This document shows positions 18,860 to 29,300 of a stretch of DNA of 64,000 nt, one piece after another. This stretch comes from Cryomorphaceae bacterium. GTDB taxonomy: Bacteria > Bacteroidota > Bacteroidia > Flavobacteriales > UBA7430. Under the pieces are notes generated by a model that was given only the letters and a program-made list of their open reading frames with translations, was not told where the DNA came from and made no database searches. Made by a program: the position numbers and the translations under genes. The stretch is taken from the NCBI GenBank assembly GCA_019649675.1, contig BOWN01000001.1, positions 1 through 64,000 on the forward strand, in the 5' to 3' direction. Position 1 is the first letter of the stretch. Each line of letters begins with the position of its first letter.

Positions 18860-20919
18860 AAATACTGGCATAAATAATAAGATATTAAGAGAAGCCTATA
18901 AACTTATGCGTACAGCGCGGCTATGTCAGATTTATTTGAAACAAATGCTGCTGTTACCGGAAAATATGTACACGCATGCTCAAGAGGTCACGAGGCGGTT
19001 CAGGTGGCTTTAGGATTACAATTAAAAGCGCAAGACTGGGTTGCACCATATTATCGTGATGATTCTATTTTATTGGTATAGGCATGCAACCTTACGATTT
19101 AATGTTGCAATTATTGGCTAAAAAGATGATCCTTTTTCTGGGGTAGAACCTACTACTCGCACTCCAAGTCTAAACAGGGATGACATGCCAAAAATACCAC
19201 ATCAATCTTCAGCAACTGGTATGCAAGCCATTCCTACAACTGGTGTTGCCATGGGCGTGCAATATTTAGAACAACAAAATATAGCAGAGGAATTCGGCAA
19301 AAATAAACCAGTTGTGGTTTGCTCAATTGGTGATGCAGCTATGACAGAAGGAGAAATCTCTGAAGCTTTACACATGGCAGCTTTAAAGCAATTCCCAATC
19401 TTATATTTTGTTCAAGACAATGAATGGGATATTTCTGCCCATGCTTCTGAAATTCGTGCCAACGATGTTTCACAATATATTCAAGGATTTAAAGGCATCG
19501 AACTTAGAACTATTGAAGGAAACAATTTTATAGAATCATATACAACCATAAAGGAAGTTCTGGAAACAATCCGAAAGGAGCGTCGTCCTTTTATGATTCA
19601 TGCCAAAGTACCTCTTTGGGGCATCATACTTCAGGGTACGTAAAGAATGGTACCGCGACGATTTAAAAGAGCACGAACAAAGAGATCCGCTTCCTATAAT
19701 TCATCAACAATTACTGGATGCAGGATTTACGCAAAAAGATATTGACGCAATAGATACAAAAACAGTTAAGCTTGTACAGGCAGACTACGAAAGAGCTCTA
19801 TTGGCTCAAGATCCTACTCCGGAAGATTTGTATACCCACGACTTTGCTCCTACCCCAATTACTGAAGAAAAAGGTGAAAGAGCACCAAAAGGAAAAGAAA
19901 AACAGTGATGGTTGATTCTGCACTTTTGCAGTACAAGAAATCATGGCTAAGCATCCTGAAGCTCTTTTCTACGGTCAAGATGTAGGCCACCGTTTAGGTG
20001 GAGTGTTCCGGGAAGCCGCTACACTGGCTCAAAAGTTTGGTAACGATCGCGTTTACAACACACCTATTCAAGAAGCTTTATTATTGGCTCTACAGTAGGA
20101 ATGTCTGCTACAGGTTGCAAACCCATCGTAGAAGTACAATTTGCTGATTATATATGGCCTGGTCCTCAATCAGTTGTTTACAGAGGTAAGCCGTTCGTAC
20201 TATTTATCAAATGGTAAATGGCCAGTAAGTACAATTATTAGAGTGCCTGTTGGAGCTTATGGATCTGGTGGCCCTTACCATTCTTCTTCCGTCGAATCAA
20301 TCCTAACGAATATTCGTGGAATTAAAATAGCTTACCCCTCTACAGGTGCGGATTTAAAAGGCTTAATGAAAGCTGCTTTTTACGACCCAAACCCTGTTTT
20401 AATGCTCGAACATAAAGGCTTATACTGGTCAAAAATTAAAGGCACCGAAGAGGCGAAGACCATCGAACCAGACGAGGATTATATTATTCCATTGGGTAAA
20501 GCTCGCATTGCACTAGAAGCAAATGCTTCAGATATTGAAACAGGAAATTCTATGGTGGTGATTACTTATGGTATGGGGTTTATGGGCAAATACAGCTGCA
20601 AAATCTCACAATGGAAAAATAGAAATTTTAGACCTTCGTACATTAGTACCGCTTGATCGAGAAGCAATCTTTAATTCGGTACGTAAACACAACAAATGCC
20701 TTTTAGTAACTGAAGAACCTACAGGATTTGGATTTGCACAGGCACTTGCTGGGGAAATTCAACAAGAGTGTTTTGAAAGTTTAGATGCACCTGTTCAAGT
20801 CATAGGTGCTGAAAATATGCCAGCCATCCCATTAAACAGTACCTTAGAAGCAACTATGATTCCTAATGCTGAAAAAGTACAAATGCCATAAAGAATTATT
20901 GGATACTAATTCAACATAG
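18852..20919 (+). CDS. 2-oxoacid dehydrogenase E1, fused alpha and beta subunits, many frameshifts
   Basis: Thiamine-diphosphate-dependent decarboxylase that feeds a lipoyl E2. The alpha half reads [20 protein letters not shown] and [10 protein letters not shown], with the ThDP motif in [20 protein letters not shown] near 19320-19380 and ending VQDNEWDIS. The beta half reads [35 protein letters not shown] and [20 protein letters not shown], and ends in [17 protein letters not shown]. At least seven frame changes fall within it (near 18910, 19080-19145, 19610, 19905, 20090, 20165, 20570), so only pieces such as 19185-19643 and 20141-20656 are open. The true stop is probably near 20919. The fused alpha/beta layout is common for branched-chain-type E1 in Bacteroidetes. 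Coupling to paaZ suggests it works on a related acyl-CoA pathway, but the substrate is not visible. Confidence 0.78.
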
Positions 20920-20976
20920 TTAAAATGATAGATGGATTTCATAAACTCATCACAAACTAGCAGTATTAATATCAAT

Positions 20977-21012
20977 AAAAAATCCTTATTCATAATGAAT
21001 AAGGATTTTTTT
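20977..21012. terminator. Bidirectional rho-independent terminator
   Basis: Perfect 12-base-pair stem AATCCTTATTCA / TGAATAAGGATT with a 3-base loop, flanked by A6 on the left and T7 on the right. It can end both the plus-strand E1 gene and the minus-strand tRNA-like gene, whose 3' end lies 2 bases away. Confidence 0.85.
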
Positions 21013-21013
21013 G

Positions 21014-21121
21014 CTGTAGGAGAAGGATTCGAACCTTCACGGAGTGGTTAGTCTTATGATTTATTCCAGATCCTCCACCCTCGAGACAGGAGGGCATGTC
21101 TGCCAATTTCATCACCCCACA
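21014..21121 (-). tRNA. tRNA-like gene with long variable arm, identity uncertain
   Basis: The minus strand folds as a tRNA. Acceptor stem TGTGGGG / TCCTACA pairs in all 7 positions (two G-T). The D arm is ATG...CAT with AATTGGCAGA in the loop, and the T arm is GAAGG TTCGAAT CCTTC. The anticodon stem CCCTC / GAGGG encloses the 7-base loop CTGTCTC, giving GTC in the anticodon position. The variable region is about 39 bases with paired ends (GGAG/CTCC and TGG/CCA), making the gene 108 bases long. The D-loop is leucine-like, the discriminator is G, CCA is not encoded, and a GTC anticodon (Asp) does not fit a long variable arm. Indels in the anticodon region or a non-canonical tRNA are both possible. 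The terminator directly downstream supports a real RNA gene. Confidence 0.5.
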
Positions 21122-21258
21122 GTATTGTTGTAATTAATTATTAGTAAATATACAAAAAATTAGTATAAATTACAAATAATTAATATAATGTTTATTTTTA
21201 TTAATTAAATAATAAATATTATATTTGATTAATAAATATCAAATTTGAACACTATAAA

Positions 21259-21717
21259 ATGGAGTCAAATTATCAAATTGACAATATAGATAGGGGCATA
21301 TTAAGCGAACTCATGATAAATGCAAAAGTGCCCTACACAGAAATCGCTAAAAAATTAATTGTTTCAGCCGGCACAATTCATGTAAGAATGAAAAAATGGA
21401 AGAAGCTGGTATCGTTAAAAATAGTAGACTTCATATAAATTACGAACTATTAGGATTCGATCTGACAGCTTTTTAGGAATTTACCTTGAAAAAGGATCCA
21501 CTACACAGATCGTCATTCAACAACTAAACCTATACCCGAAATTGTAGAAGCGCATTATACAACAGGTGTATACAGTATCTTTGCAAAGATTCGATGCAAA
21601 AACACCAAACATATGAGACAAATTCTAAACGAAGAAATTCAATCAATAAAGGGAATACAACGCACGGAGACAATTATATCACTCGAACAAAGTATTGACA
21701 AGCATATTATTTTATAG
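21259..21717 (+). CDS. Lrp/AsnC-family transcriptional regulator, frameshifted
   Basis: Reading with about three frame corrections gives a protein of about 153 residues. The N-terminal helix-turn-helix has DNIDRGILSELMINAKVPYT and EIAKKLIVSAGTIHVRM, then EEAGIVKNSRLHINYELLG. An effector-binding RAM domain follows, with PEIVEAHYTTGVYSIFAKIR and KGIQRTETIISLEQSID. This is the Lrp/AsnC layout and length. Breaks lie near 21393 (KK-MEEAG), 21465 and 21530. Such regulators sense amino acids or related metabolites. The position next to 2-oxoacid and pyruvate dehydrogenase genes suggests, but does not prove, control of one of them. It converges on the E2 gene, with 82 bases between the stops. Confidence 0.75.
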
Positions 21718-21799
21718 CTATTTTGCAAAAATTTGTATTTCGTGAAAAAAGTACACGATTAGGGGCTTTAAGCTTTATACAAACATAGTTATAGGATTC

Positions 21800-23024
21800 T
21801 CAATGTAAGTTTTTCAAACTTTGTAAGAAAGCAGCTCCTGAAGCACCATCTACAACACGATGATCACAAGACAGAGTTAACTTCATAATATTACCTGGAC
21901 AATTTGACCTTCTTTTACAACAGGTACTTGCTGAATTCCCCCCACCGCAAGAATACAAGCATCTGGTGTATTAATAATAGCAGTAAATTCATCAATGCCG
22001 AACATTCCTAAATTAGAAATGGTAAAAGTACTTCCTTCCCAATCAGATGGCTGCAACTTTTTCTCTTTAGCACCTTGAGCGAAAGCTTTTACTTCTTTAG
22101 ATATTTCACTCAATGTTTTAGTATCAGTATAACGAACAACAGGAACCAAAAGTCCCTCTTCAACGGCAACAGCAACACCTACATTAACGTGTTCATTTCT
22201 ACGAATAACATCGCCTCGCCAAGAAGAATTGACAGTAGGATGTTCTCTCAATGACATTGCAGAAGCCTTAACAATAATGTCATTAAAAGAAATTTTATGA
22301 CCTAATTTTTCATTAATTGCTTTTCGAGATGAGATCGCATTGTCCATATCTACAGTAATAGACAAATAAAAGTGAGGAGCTGTAAATTTAGACTCAGACA
22401 AGCGCCGAGCAATCGTTTTACGCATTTGAGACACAGGCTCCTCAGAGTAGCGCTCTTCTGTTAATCCCGTTCGACCACGCCAGATTGATAATTATCTACA
22501 TCTCTTTTCACCACTCTTCCACCTTCACCACTTCCAGGAATTAAGAAATATCTACACCTTTCTCTTTGGCCAAACGTTTGGCTAAAGGAGAGGCTTTAAC
22601 TCTTCCATTAGGGGTAGATTTAGAAACAAGAACTAGTGGAGATGACTCTTCTACAGGAGAAGACGCCTTGGGTGTTTCTAAAGGATCTACCTTAACAGAG
22701 GTCTCTTTCTTAACTTCTTTTGGTTCCTCTACCTTTTCTTCTATAACAGGAGCAGCATCTGCTTCAATAACTGCACTTACATCTTCTCCTTCCTCTCCTA
22801 AAATAGCAAGTATACAATCTACAGGAGCTGTAGAAGCCTCTTGAACGCCAATATGCAACAACACACCTTCCTGAAAAGACTCGAACTCCATGGTTGCTTT
22901 ATCTGTTTCTATTTCTGCTAACAAATCGCCTTCAGAAATAGCATCACCTACTTTTATGCCATTTTGCCACCGTACCTTCAGTCATAGTATCACTTAATCG
23001 GGGCATGCGAACAATTTCTGCCAT
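21800..23024 (-). CDS. Pyruvate dehydrogenase E2 (dihydrolipoamide acetyltransferase), frameshifted
   Basis: Starts MAEIVRMPRLSDTMTEGTVA. The lipoyl domain carries the lipoylated Lys in AEIETDKATMEFESFQEG (near residue 42). An Ala/Pro/Glu linker follows, then the E3-binding domain GRVKASPLAKRLAKEKGVDI and the catalytic domain from SQMRKTIARRLSESKFTAPH to the active-site motif DHRVVDG near the end. Frame changes lie near 21897 (shortly before MKLTLSCDHRVVDG), in 22434-22545 and near 22965. The two open pieces are 21883-22434 and 22541-22924. Corrected length about 408 residues, with a single lipoyl domain. It follows the E1-alpha gene with 3 bases between, so the E1-alpha/E2 pair is an operon. 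Confidence 0.85.
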
Positions 23025-23027
23025 AAT

Positions 23028-24023
23028 TTATTCTTTTATAAAAGGATATTCTTCTGCGTAAACATTTTGATATAAAGAGTCATTTGAAGGAAAAGGAGAT
23101 GATTCAGCATAATCAACAGCCTCTTTTACAGTGGCTTTGACATCGTCTTGAATTGCTTGAATTTCCTTATCCGTAGCCCATTTATTTTTCTTAATCATGT
23201 CGAGTACCTTAGTAATGGGATCAATCTTTTGATATTCAGCAACCTCATCTTTGGTACGATATTTTTGTGCATCAGACATTGAGTGCCCTTTATAACGGTA
23301 AGTTTTCATCTCTAAAAAAGTAGGACCATCACCCTTACGCGCCCTGTCAACTGCCTCTTTTACGGACTCAGCAACTACCACAGGATCCATTCCATCTACA
23401 GGTGCACAAGGCATTTCATACGATAAACCTAATTTCCAAATATCGGAATGATTTGCAGTTCTTTCAACTGAAGTTCCCATTGCATAGCCATTATTTTCAC
23501 AGATAAATACAACTGGTAACTTCCACATCATAGCCATATTAAATGCTTCATGAACAGCACCTTGACGAACAGCACCATCACCCATATAACATAGAGTAAC
23601 TGCATCATTCTCATTATACTTATCAGCAAAAGCAATGCCTGCGCCTAAAGGAACTTGACCACCTACTATACCATGACCACCAAAAAAGTTATGTTCTTTA
23701 GAGAACATGTGCATTGACCCCCCTTTACCACCAGAACAGCCTGTTGACTTTCCGTAAAGTTCAGCCATAATATGATTTGGACTTACACCCATTGCAATGG
23801 GCTGAACGTGATCACGGTAAGCAGTAATCATTTTATCTTTTTTAATATCAATAGCATAAATAGATCCAGCCAATATAGCTTCTTGGCCGTTATATAAATG
23901 TAGAAATCCACGAATTTTCTGTTGAATGTAAAGAGCGCTAGTCTTATCCTCAAATTTGCGCCAAAGCAACATGTCTTTATACCACTTTAGATACGTTTCT
24001 TTAGAAAACTTAAGTTTTGCCAT
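23028..24023 (-). CDS. Pyruvate dehydrogenase E1 component subunit alpha
   Basis: A 331-residue thiamine-diphosphate enzyme subunit, intact. The sequence begins MAKLKFSKETYLKWYKDMLL; an ATG two codons upstream (24029) is an alternative start. Motifs are MITAYRDHVQPIAMGV near residue 67 and the ThDP motif GDGAVRQGAVHEAFNMAMMW near 150 with its ending NNGYAMGTS. The phosphorylation-loop region is YRYKGHSMSDAQKYRTKDE near 265. It decarboxylates pyruvate as part of the pyruvate dehydrogenase complex with the adjacent E2. No E1-beta gene follows here. A good -7 promoter element lies upstream at 24044-24051. Confidence 0.92.
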   Translation of the reverse strand: MAKLKFSKETYLKWYKDMLLWRKFEDKTSALYIQQKIRGFLHLYNGQEAILAGSIYAIDIKKDKMITAYRDHVQPIAMGVSPNHIMAELYGKSTGCSGGKGGSMHMFSKEHNFFGGHGIVGGQVPLGAGIAFADKYNENDAVTLCYMGDGAVRQGAVHEAFNMAMMWKLPVVFICENNGYAMGTSVERTANHSDIWKLGLSYEMPCAPVDGMDPVVVAESVKEAVDRARKGDGPTFLEMKTYRYKGHSMSDAQKYRTKDEVAEYQKIDPITKVLDMIKKNKWATDKEIQAIQDDVKATVKEAVDYAESSPFPSNDSLYQNVYAEEYPFIKE

Positions 24024-24043
24024 TTGCATTTAATTTTAATTGA

Positions 24044-24051
24044 CAAATGTA
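24044..24051 (-). promoter_or_regulatory. -7 element of the pdhA promoter
   Basis: Minus-strand TACATTTG, identical to the consensus element of the rRNA promoter at 9325, ends 20 bases before the pdhA start. The -33 position has TTC at 21-base spacing. Confidence 0.5.
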
Positions 24052-24067
24052 CTAAATTGTTAAATAT

Positions 24068-24559
24068 TTAACGAACTTTCTTAAGGCCATCACACTGAAA
24101 TGCTAATGGTAGTAAATCTGCAACAGACAAAAACTCAACCACCTCATTATCAACCCCTTTAAGCAAAACTTTTATCGGTGTATTTTGCTTTGATTCGTAT
24201 TCATACATAGATTGCCTACAAGATCCACAAGGTGCAAGCACTGTATTTATGTCAATTTTTTCTGAATTGGCACATATCGCAATAACCTTGATCTTAATAT
24301 TTGGATGTTGTGCAGAGCAGGCAAAAATAGCTACTCTTTCTGCACACAAGCCGGATGGATACGCAGCATTTTCTTGATTATTACCTGTAAAAATAGTTCC
24401 ATCTTCTAACAGAATGGCTGCACCAACTTGAAAATTAGAATAAGGGGCATAAGCATTTTGTTGGGCTGCAATCGATAAGTCCATCAAATTCTTATAACTC
24501 TCAGACAGCTCTTCCCATTTGTAGATATTGTAATGTATTTGTATTTGATTTTCTTTCAT
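24068..24559 (-). CDS. Cytidine deaminase
   Basis: About 163 residues from the second Met (MKENQIQIHYNIYKW). The upstream Met at 24589 gives a less likely N-terminus. The zinc and catalytic site is visible as GLCAERVAIF (Cys and the proton-shuttling Glu) and APCGSCRQSMYEYE (two Cys ligands). The N-terminal QNAYAPYSNFQVGAAILL is typical of tetrameric Cdd enzymes. It deaminates cytidine and deoxycytidine in pyrimidine salvage. It lies 60 bases downstream of ispF on the same strand, continuing the porU-porV-ispF run. The cdd-porV-porU neighbourhood is, as I recall, conserved in Flavobacteria. Confidence 0.9.
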   Translation of the reverse strand: MKENQIQIHYNIYKWEELSESYKNLMDLSIAAQQNAYAPYSNFQVGAAILLEDGTIFTGNNQENAAYPSGLCAERVAIFACSAQHPNIKIKVIAICANSEKIDINTVLAPCGSCRQSMYEYESKQNTPIKVLLKGVDNEVVEFLSVADLLPLAFQCDGLKKVR

Positions 24560-24619
24560 CGCAACAAAATTAATAGGTTCAAGGTACAAAAACCTACTTT
24601 AAACAAATCTATGAAAGTT

Positions 24620-25099
24620 TTATGGGCGATGAATTAGAGCAACAGCATAAGCAGAAATACCCTCCTCTCTTCCAACAAAGCTTAACTTTTCAGTAGTGGT
24701 GGCTTTTATAGAAATTTGACCTGGTGAAACGCCCATTGTCTGCGCTAAAACGCTTTTCATCTCAGGCACGTAGGGATTTATTTTCGGAACTTGAAGTGCA
24801 ATAGTGGCATCAATATTAGAAATCTCATAACCTTCTTTCCTCACAAGAGCCATAACATCTTTTAGGAGAATTTTACTGTCTATACCTTTGTACTTTCCAT
24901 CCGTATCTGGAAAATGAAAGCCAATATCTCGTAAATCTGCAGCACCAAGAATAGCATCACAAATTGTATGTATCAACACATCTGCATCAGAATGACCTAA
25001 AGCACCCTTTGAATGAGGGATTTTAATGCCGCCTAAAAAAAAAGGCTGCCCCTCATCTAAACGATGTACATCAAATCCGAAACCAATTCTTATGTTCAT
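24620..25099 (-). CDS. 2-C-methyl-D-erythritol 2,4-cyclodiphosphate synthase
   Basis: A 159-residue MEP-pathway enzyme for isoprenoid precursors, intact and of family length. Metal ligands are in GFGFDVHRL (Asp8-x-His10) and ALGHSDADVLIHTICDAIL (His43). IGFHFPDTDGKYKGIDS follows, and the C-terminal signature KATTTEKLSFVGREEGISA forms the cytidine and diphosphate site. It acts as a trimer with zinc. It starts 3 bases after the porV stop, so it is probably translated from the same message. Confidence 0.95.
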   Translation of the reverse strand: MNIRIGFGFDVHRLDEGQPFFLGGIKIPHSKGALGHSDADVLIHTICDAILGAADLRDIGFHFPDTDGKYKGIDSKILLKDVMALVRKEGYEISNIDATIALQVPKINPYVPEMKSVLAQTMGVSPGQISIKATTTEKLSFVGREEGISAYAVALIHRP

Positions 25100-25102
25100 G
25101 AG

Positions 25103-26314
25103 TTAATACTCTTTATCAGTTGCATATAATGCAGCCATATCGAACAATAATGTAAAACGAAGTGTATTAGCTAAAGGACTTCTAATTCCTCGAGTTGCTG
25201 GTAATAAAAATGCCATATCTAAAGAGAATACGTTCATTTTTAAACCTACACCAACTGTAAAATATTTTCTTGCACCCTTAGTTTCATGCTCATGAAAATA
25301 TCCCCCTCGAAATGCGAACTGATTCATATACCAATATTCTGCTCCAACAGAATACATAAGTTCATTAAGCTCTTCTTGTAAGCCACCAGGTGCATCAGAA
25401 AAAGATTGGAAAATACCTTGGAGCACACCGACATTAGGATCTTTACCTGAAATAATATTATCCGGACCAGGAACAGTAGCAAGAGAATCATATATAGGTG
25501 GTGTTGGAACTAGCAATTTGTTAATATCAAAAGCAAAAGATACAGTATTATAATCATCTAATTCCATAAATAGATTTGCACCCAACCTACCATTTGCAGG
25601 TAGAAAAAATTCTTCACCGCCATCAGTGTACGAAATTTTATTTCCAATGTTAGATATATTAAAACCAGCAGCAAAATATGCTTCTTTATCATCTATATCA
25701 AATTTATCACTTTGAAAATAAGATGATAAGTCAACCGCAAAAGAAGTTCCAGGTTTAGTAGCACCTCCTCCGTCTGGGATTTGGATTCCTCCAGTTAGGT
25801 TTGAATATATATAACGCATTGCCAAACCTGAAGACAAATTCTTGGATAATTTCATTGCATACGCTCCATCAATAGTGAATTCGTTAGGGTTAAAATTTGA
25901 TATAAATTGTCCTTGAGCATCAGTAAATTGAATCTCTCCTAGTGAAAAATAGCGCATACTACCAGCAATTGTGCTCCTTGAATTTAATCTTCTAAATCCG
26001 GACAAATAACTTAAGCTAATTTCAGGAACAAGATCTTGGAGCCAAGGAGTATATGACAACGAAACACCTCTGTCATCTTCAATAAAAGCAAATTTAGAAG
26101 CATTCCAATGAATTGAGTTATGATCTGGCGATGTGGCTGCACCAATATCACCCATAGCACCTGCTCGAGAGTCAGGAGCAATAAGTAAAAAAGGAACGGA
26201 TGTTGAAATTGTATTTAATTCTTCACTTGTGGCAATTTCATCAAAAATTGTTTGTGCAAACAAACCAACATTAAGAAATGAAACAACGATTAATGCTAAA
26301 GCTATTTTTTTCAT
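25103..26314 (-). CDS. Type IX secretion outer-membrane protein PorV (LptO)
   Basis: About 403 residues from MKKIALALIVVSFLNVGLFA, a signal peptide cut after FAQ. The upstream Met at 26338 is less likely. The family signature SRAGAMGDIGAATSPDHNS is at about residue 48. Repeated amphipathic strands and a C-terminal NTLRFTLLFDMAAL fit a 14-strand beta-barrel of the FadL-like fold. PorV carries cargo proteins from the translocon to PorU, where the C-terminal sorting signal is removed and cargo is attached to the surface. The giant protein at 39-62 kb has such a signal. It follows porU on the same strand with a promoter-like TAAATTTG between them. Intact. Confidence 0.92.
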   Translation of the reverse strand: MKKIALALIVVSFLNVGLFAQTIFDEIATSEELNTISTSVPFLLIAPDSRAGAMGDIGAATSPDHNSIHWNASKFAFIEDDRGVSLSYTPWLQDLVPEISLSYLSGFRRLNSRSTIAGSMRYFSLGEIQFTDAQGQFISNFNPNEFTIDGAYAMKLSKNLSSGLAMRYIYSNLTGGIQIPDGGGATKPGTSFAVDLSSYFQSDKFDIDDKEAYFAAGFNISNIGNKISYTDGGEEFFLPANGRLGANLFMELDDYNTVSFAFDINKLLVPTPPIYDSLATVPGPDNIISGKDPNVGVLQGIFQSFSDAPGGLQEELNELMYSVGAEYWYMNQFAFRGGYFHEHETKGARKYFTVGVGLKMNVFSLDMAFLLPATRGIRSPLANTLRFTLLFDMAALYATDKEY

Positions 26315-26335
26315 ATTGTGACAATTTAACCTGAA

Positions 26336-26343
26336 CAAATTTA
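26336..26343 (-). promoter_or_regulatory. Possible -7 element upstream of porV
   Basis: Minus-strand TAAATTTG between the porU stop and porV start. No clear TTG at -33. porV could also be read through from porU. Confidence 0.3.
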
Positions 26344-26361
26344 TGAATTTAAACGATAAAC

Positions 26362-29300
26362 TTACTTAATTAGTATCATTTGACTACTAATTGCACTTTC
26401 AGTCTGTAACTCATCAGATGATATAAACACTTTACAAATATAAATACCGCTATTTAGAGCAGCTCCACGATCTGACCTACCATCCCAAGTAAAGTCAGAA
26501 TTTGCATATGATCCGTTTGAAATATGTTTAGTTAAAGACTTTATTCGTTTTCCGTTCATATCATATATATCCATTCTAACATGTAATTGATCATCTGGAC
26601 GATTGTGTTCAAAATGAATTCTGGTAAAATCGCTAAATGGATTAGGTAATTCATTAAATTCTCTAAAACCAAACCTTCATCTGCTACAACAACAAAATTA
26701 GTAAAAGCTTCAGAAGAATTATTATATACATCCCATACTTTAATTTTTAATTGATGAACACCCTCTTCAAGATTTGAATAAGGATACGAAACCACGCCAC
26801 TTTGTAGGAGTCAATATCCGACTCATAGTAATTATTTAAAACAACAGAGGATTGACTATCATCATCTAATGTTGCAACAAGATCATGTCCAATACCGTTA
26901 CCGGTAGTATTAATCCCTGAATCATCTGAAATCAGTGCATAAAGACTTGGGTTAGCACTAGTGATACCTCCGTACCTAAAATCAGTATTATTCATATACA
27001 AATCTATAACTGGACCGATATTATCTACATCTGCATCTTCATCAAAACCACCAATAATAATATCTACATTAGCACCTATTGCATCCTGTTCATCGTTATA
27101 TGCATAAAAAGAAAATTTTCCGTGACCATCTAAATAAGAAATATCTTTGTGGCACAACAAATTCAAATTCAAACAAACCATCTTCTACGCTGACATTACC
27201 AGCATATAAAATGCTTTGCTGTAAATCAAAATTAAAAGGCTCAATCTTCAAAATCATTACTTAAAGTTTGTAGTTTAATCGGTTTATCATATACCTTAGA
27301 CTTTAGCAAACCGTTAAAGAATTCATTAGTAACCATCTTCCGAGAGAACAGCACCTTTACCTTAACTATAGACAATGCATTCAATGTGTCAATCTGCTCG
27401 TTGGTATTGAGGTTTGAATATATCAGTTACCACAATATTTAGTTGAGGAATTGGTAATTTTAAAGCAGGATCACCCAACAGGGTAAATTTTAACTTATTA
27501 GTTGGTGAAATCCCTGTGGAATTGAGATCATTTTTCAAACTTCTCATAAGCTGACCAAAAGTTAAAACTTCACCAACACTCTCAGGAAGCGCATATTTAT
27601 AAAAAGAACGAGATAAATTTTTAGCATCATTTTCTGTTATAGTTCGAGTAGTTGTAAATAAAGCAATACCTGCACCTCCAGGATTTAAAAAGAACCTGCT
27701 CGCCAGCTGAGACACGTTGAGCATCATCATATCGAGAAAACTCACAGGTAGCTGTCACAAAAACTGGCATGTTATTAAAATTATCCCAGGAATTAATATC
27801 ATTTCAATTCTAAAACACGTTCTTCAGCCCAACCTACTTCTCCTCCATGGCCATAATAATGGATAATTAAAGCTCCTTTATTTACATTATCAACAATTGC
27901 TTGTCTGGCATCGGGGTAACGCTGACCACCCGAAGAAGAAACCTGTTGATAAGCATCTAAATAAATCTTATTTATATTATAATTATGGTAAACTGTATCA
28001 ATCTCTTGAGCTATAGCATCAATATTTTCTTGTAGACGAAATTCCCAACTATCATCATCAATATCATCTGCTACAAAACAAATATTTGTTCTCCACTCAC
28101 CAAAAGAATTTTCAGACTTATAATTAACAATCTTATCTACCATAGCTTCAGCCTCAGATATTGATTGAACAACAATTCTTCCGACACCTATATCCATACC
28201 ATCAGAGCTCATTGTTTCTTGAGCACCTTCTGAGGCATCTAAAAAGGCTATAAAATCGTCTGTACAATATGATGGTCCTAACTTGAAAGAATATTCTGAC
28301 TGAAATGTAGGTACAAAATTTTGCTCTGAATAACGGTTATCGGCCACACCAATACCTTTGTAATCAAAACTAGCATCACCAAATAAAAGTACATTATCTG
28401 GCATATAATCATCCGATTCAGACTTATCATACAACCACCTAAGGTAAGACCTAATAGCTATCAAGTCCTGTTTACCAGAACTAAATTCATTGTAAATCTG
28501 TTCTGTAGTAACAGTATTTACTGTCATCTCATCTTGTTCGGCATGAATTAAAGCAAGACGTTCGGCTGCATTTAAAAACGCTGGTGCAGTCACAATAATT
28601 AAATCGGCAGGCTGATGTCCATGAAGATTTTGATTTTCAATTTTGGCATCAAAAACAGGATTTAGATAAGAAGTCTTATTTAAATCATGAATAACATAGC
28701 TTTTTAGGCTGTCGGTTGTGCTTGTAAAGCTTAAATTTTCATCAACCTCCAGTTCAGAAATAGTTGCCGGATCTGTAACATCCCAAACAATTAAGGAGTT
28801 TGTATTTGATGTAAGATTAAATTTGGTAACATTTCCTATACCTACAGAAGATGGCTCACTGAAAACCAGTTGTCCACCATTATATTTAAGCTCACATTTA
28901 GCCTGCATCTGAATATAATCTAGGTACGCAAAGGCGGAAGAATTACCATTTTTATTATAAGAAACATCAATACTAATTATATTGTCCGTTGAGGTAAATT
29001 CTCCAGAGGATTCACCCTCATCGACATAAATTGATGAGCTTATTTGGGTTCCAATCGGCACACTTAAAACCTCACTCTCATTATGAGCAATTTCTAACGA
29101 TGTAGGGGTCTCAGATCGCCCTATCGCTCTTGCATTTATTCTAACAGGATCAGTCTTTACTCTATTAGAAAAATTAAAATTTATAGTATATTTTTCATTA
29201 AAATTAAAGTACTCTCCAAACCATTGTCTACCCGTATTTTTTAAATTTTTATCTTCCAATTCATAGAACTTTCTTTCTGTGAAAAAATCAACTTCAAAAT

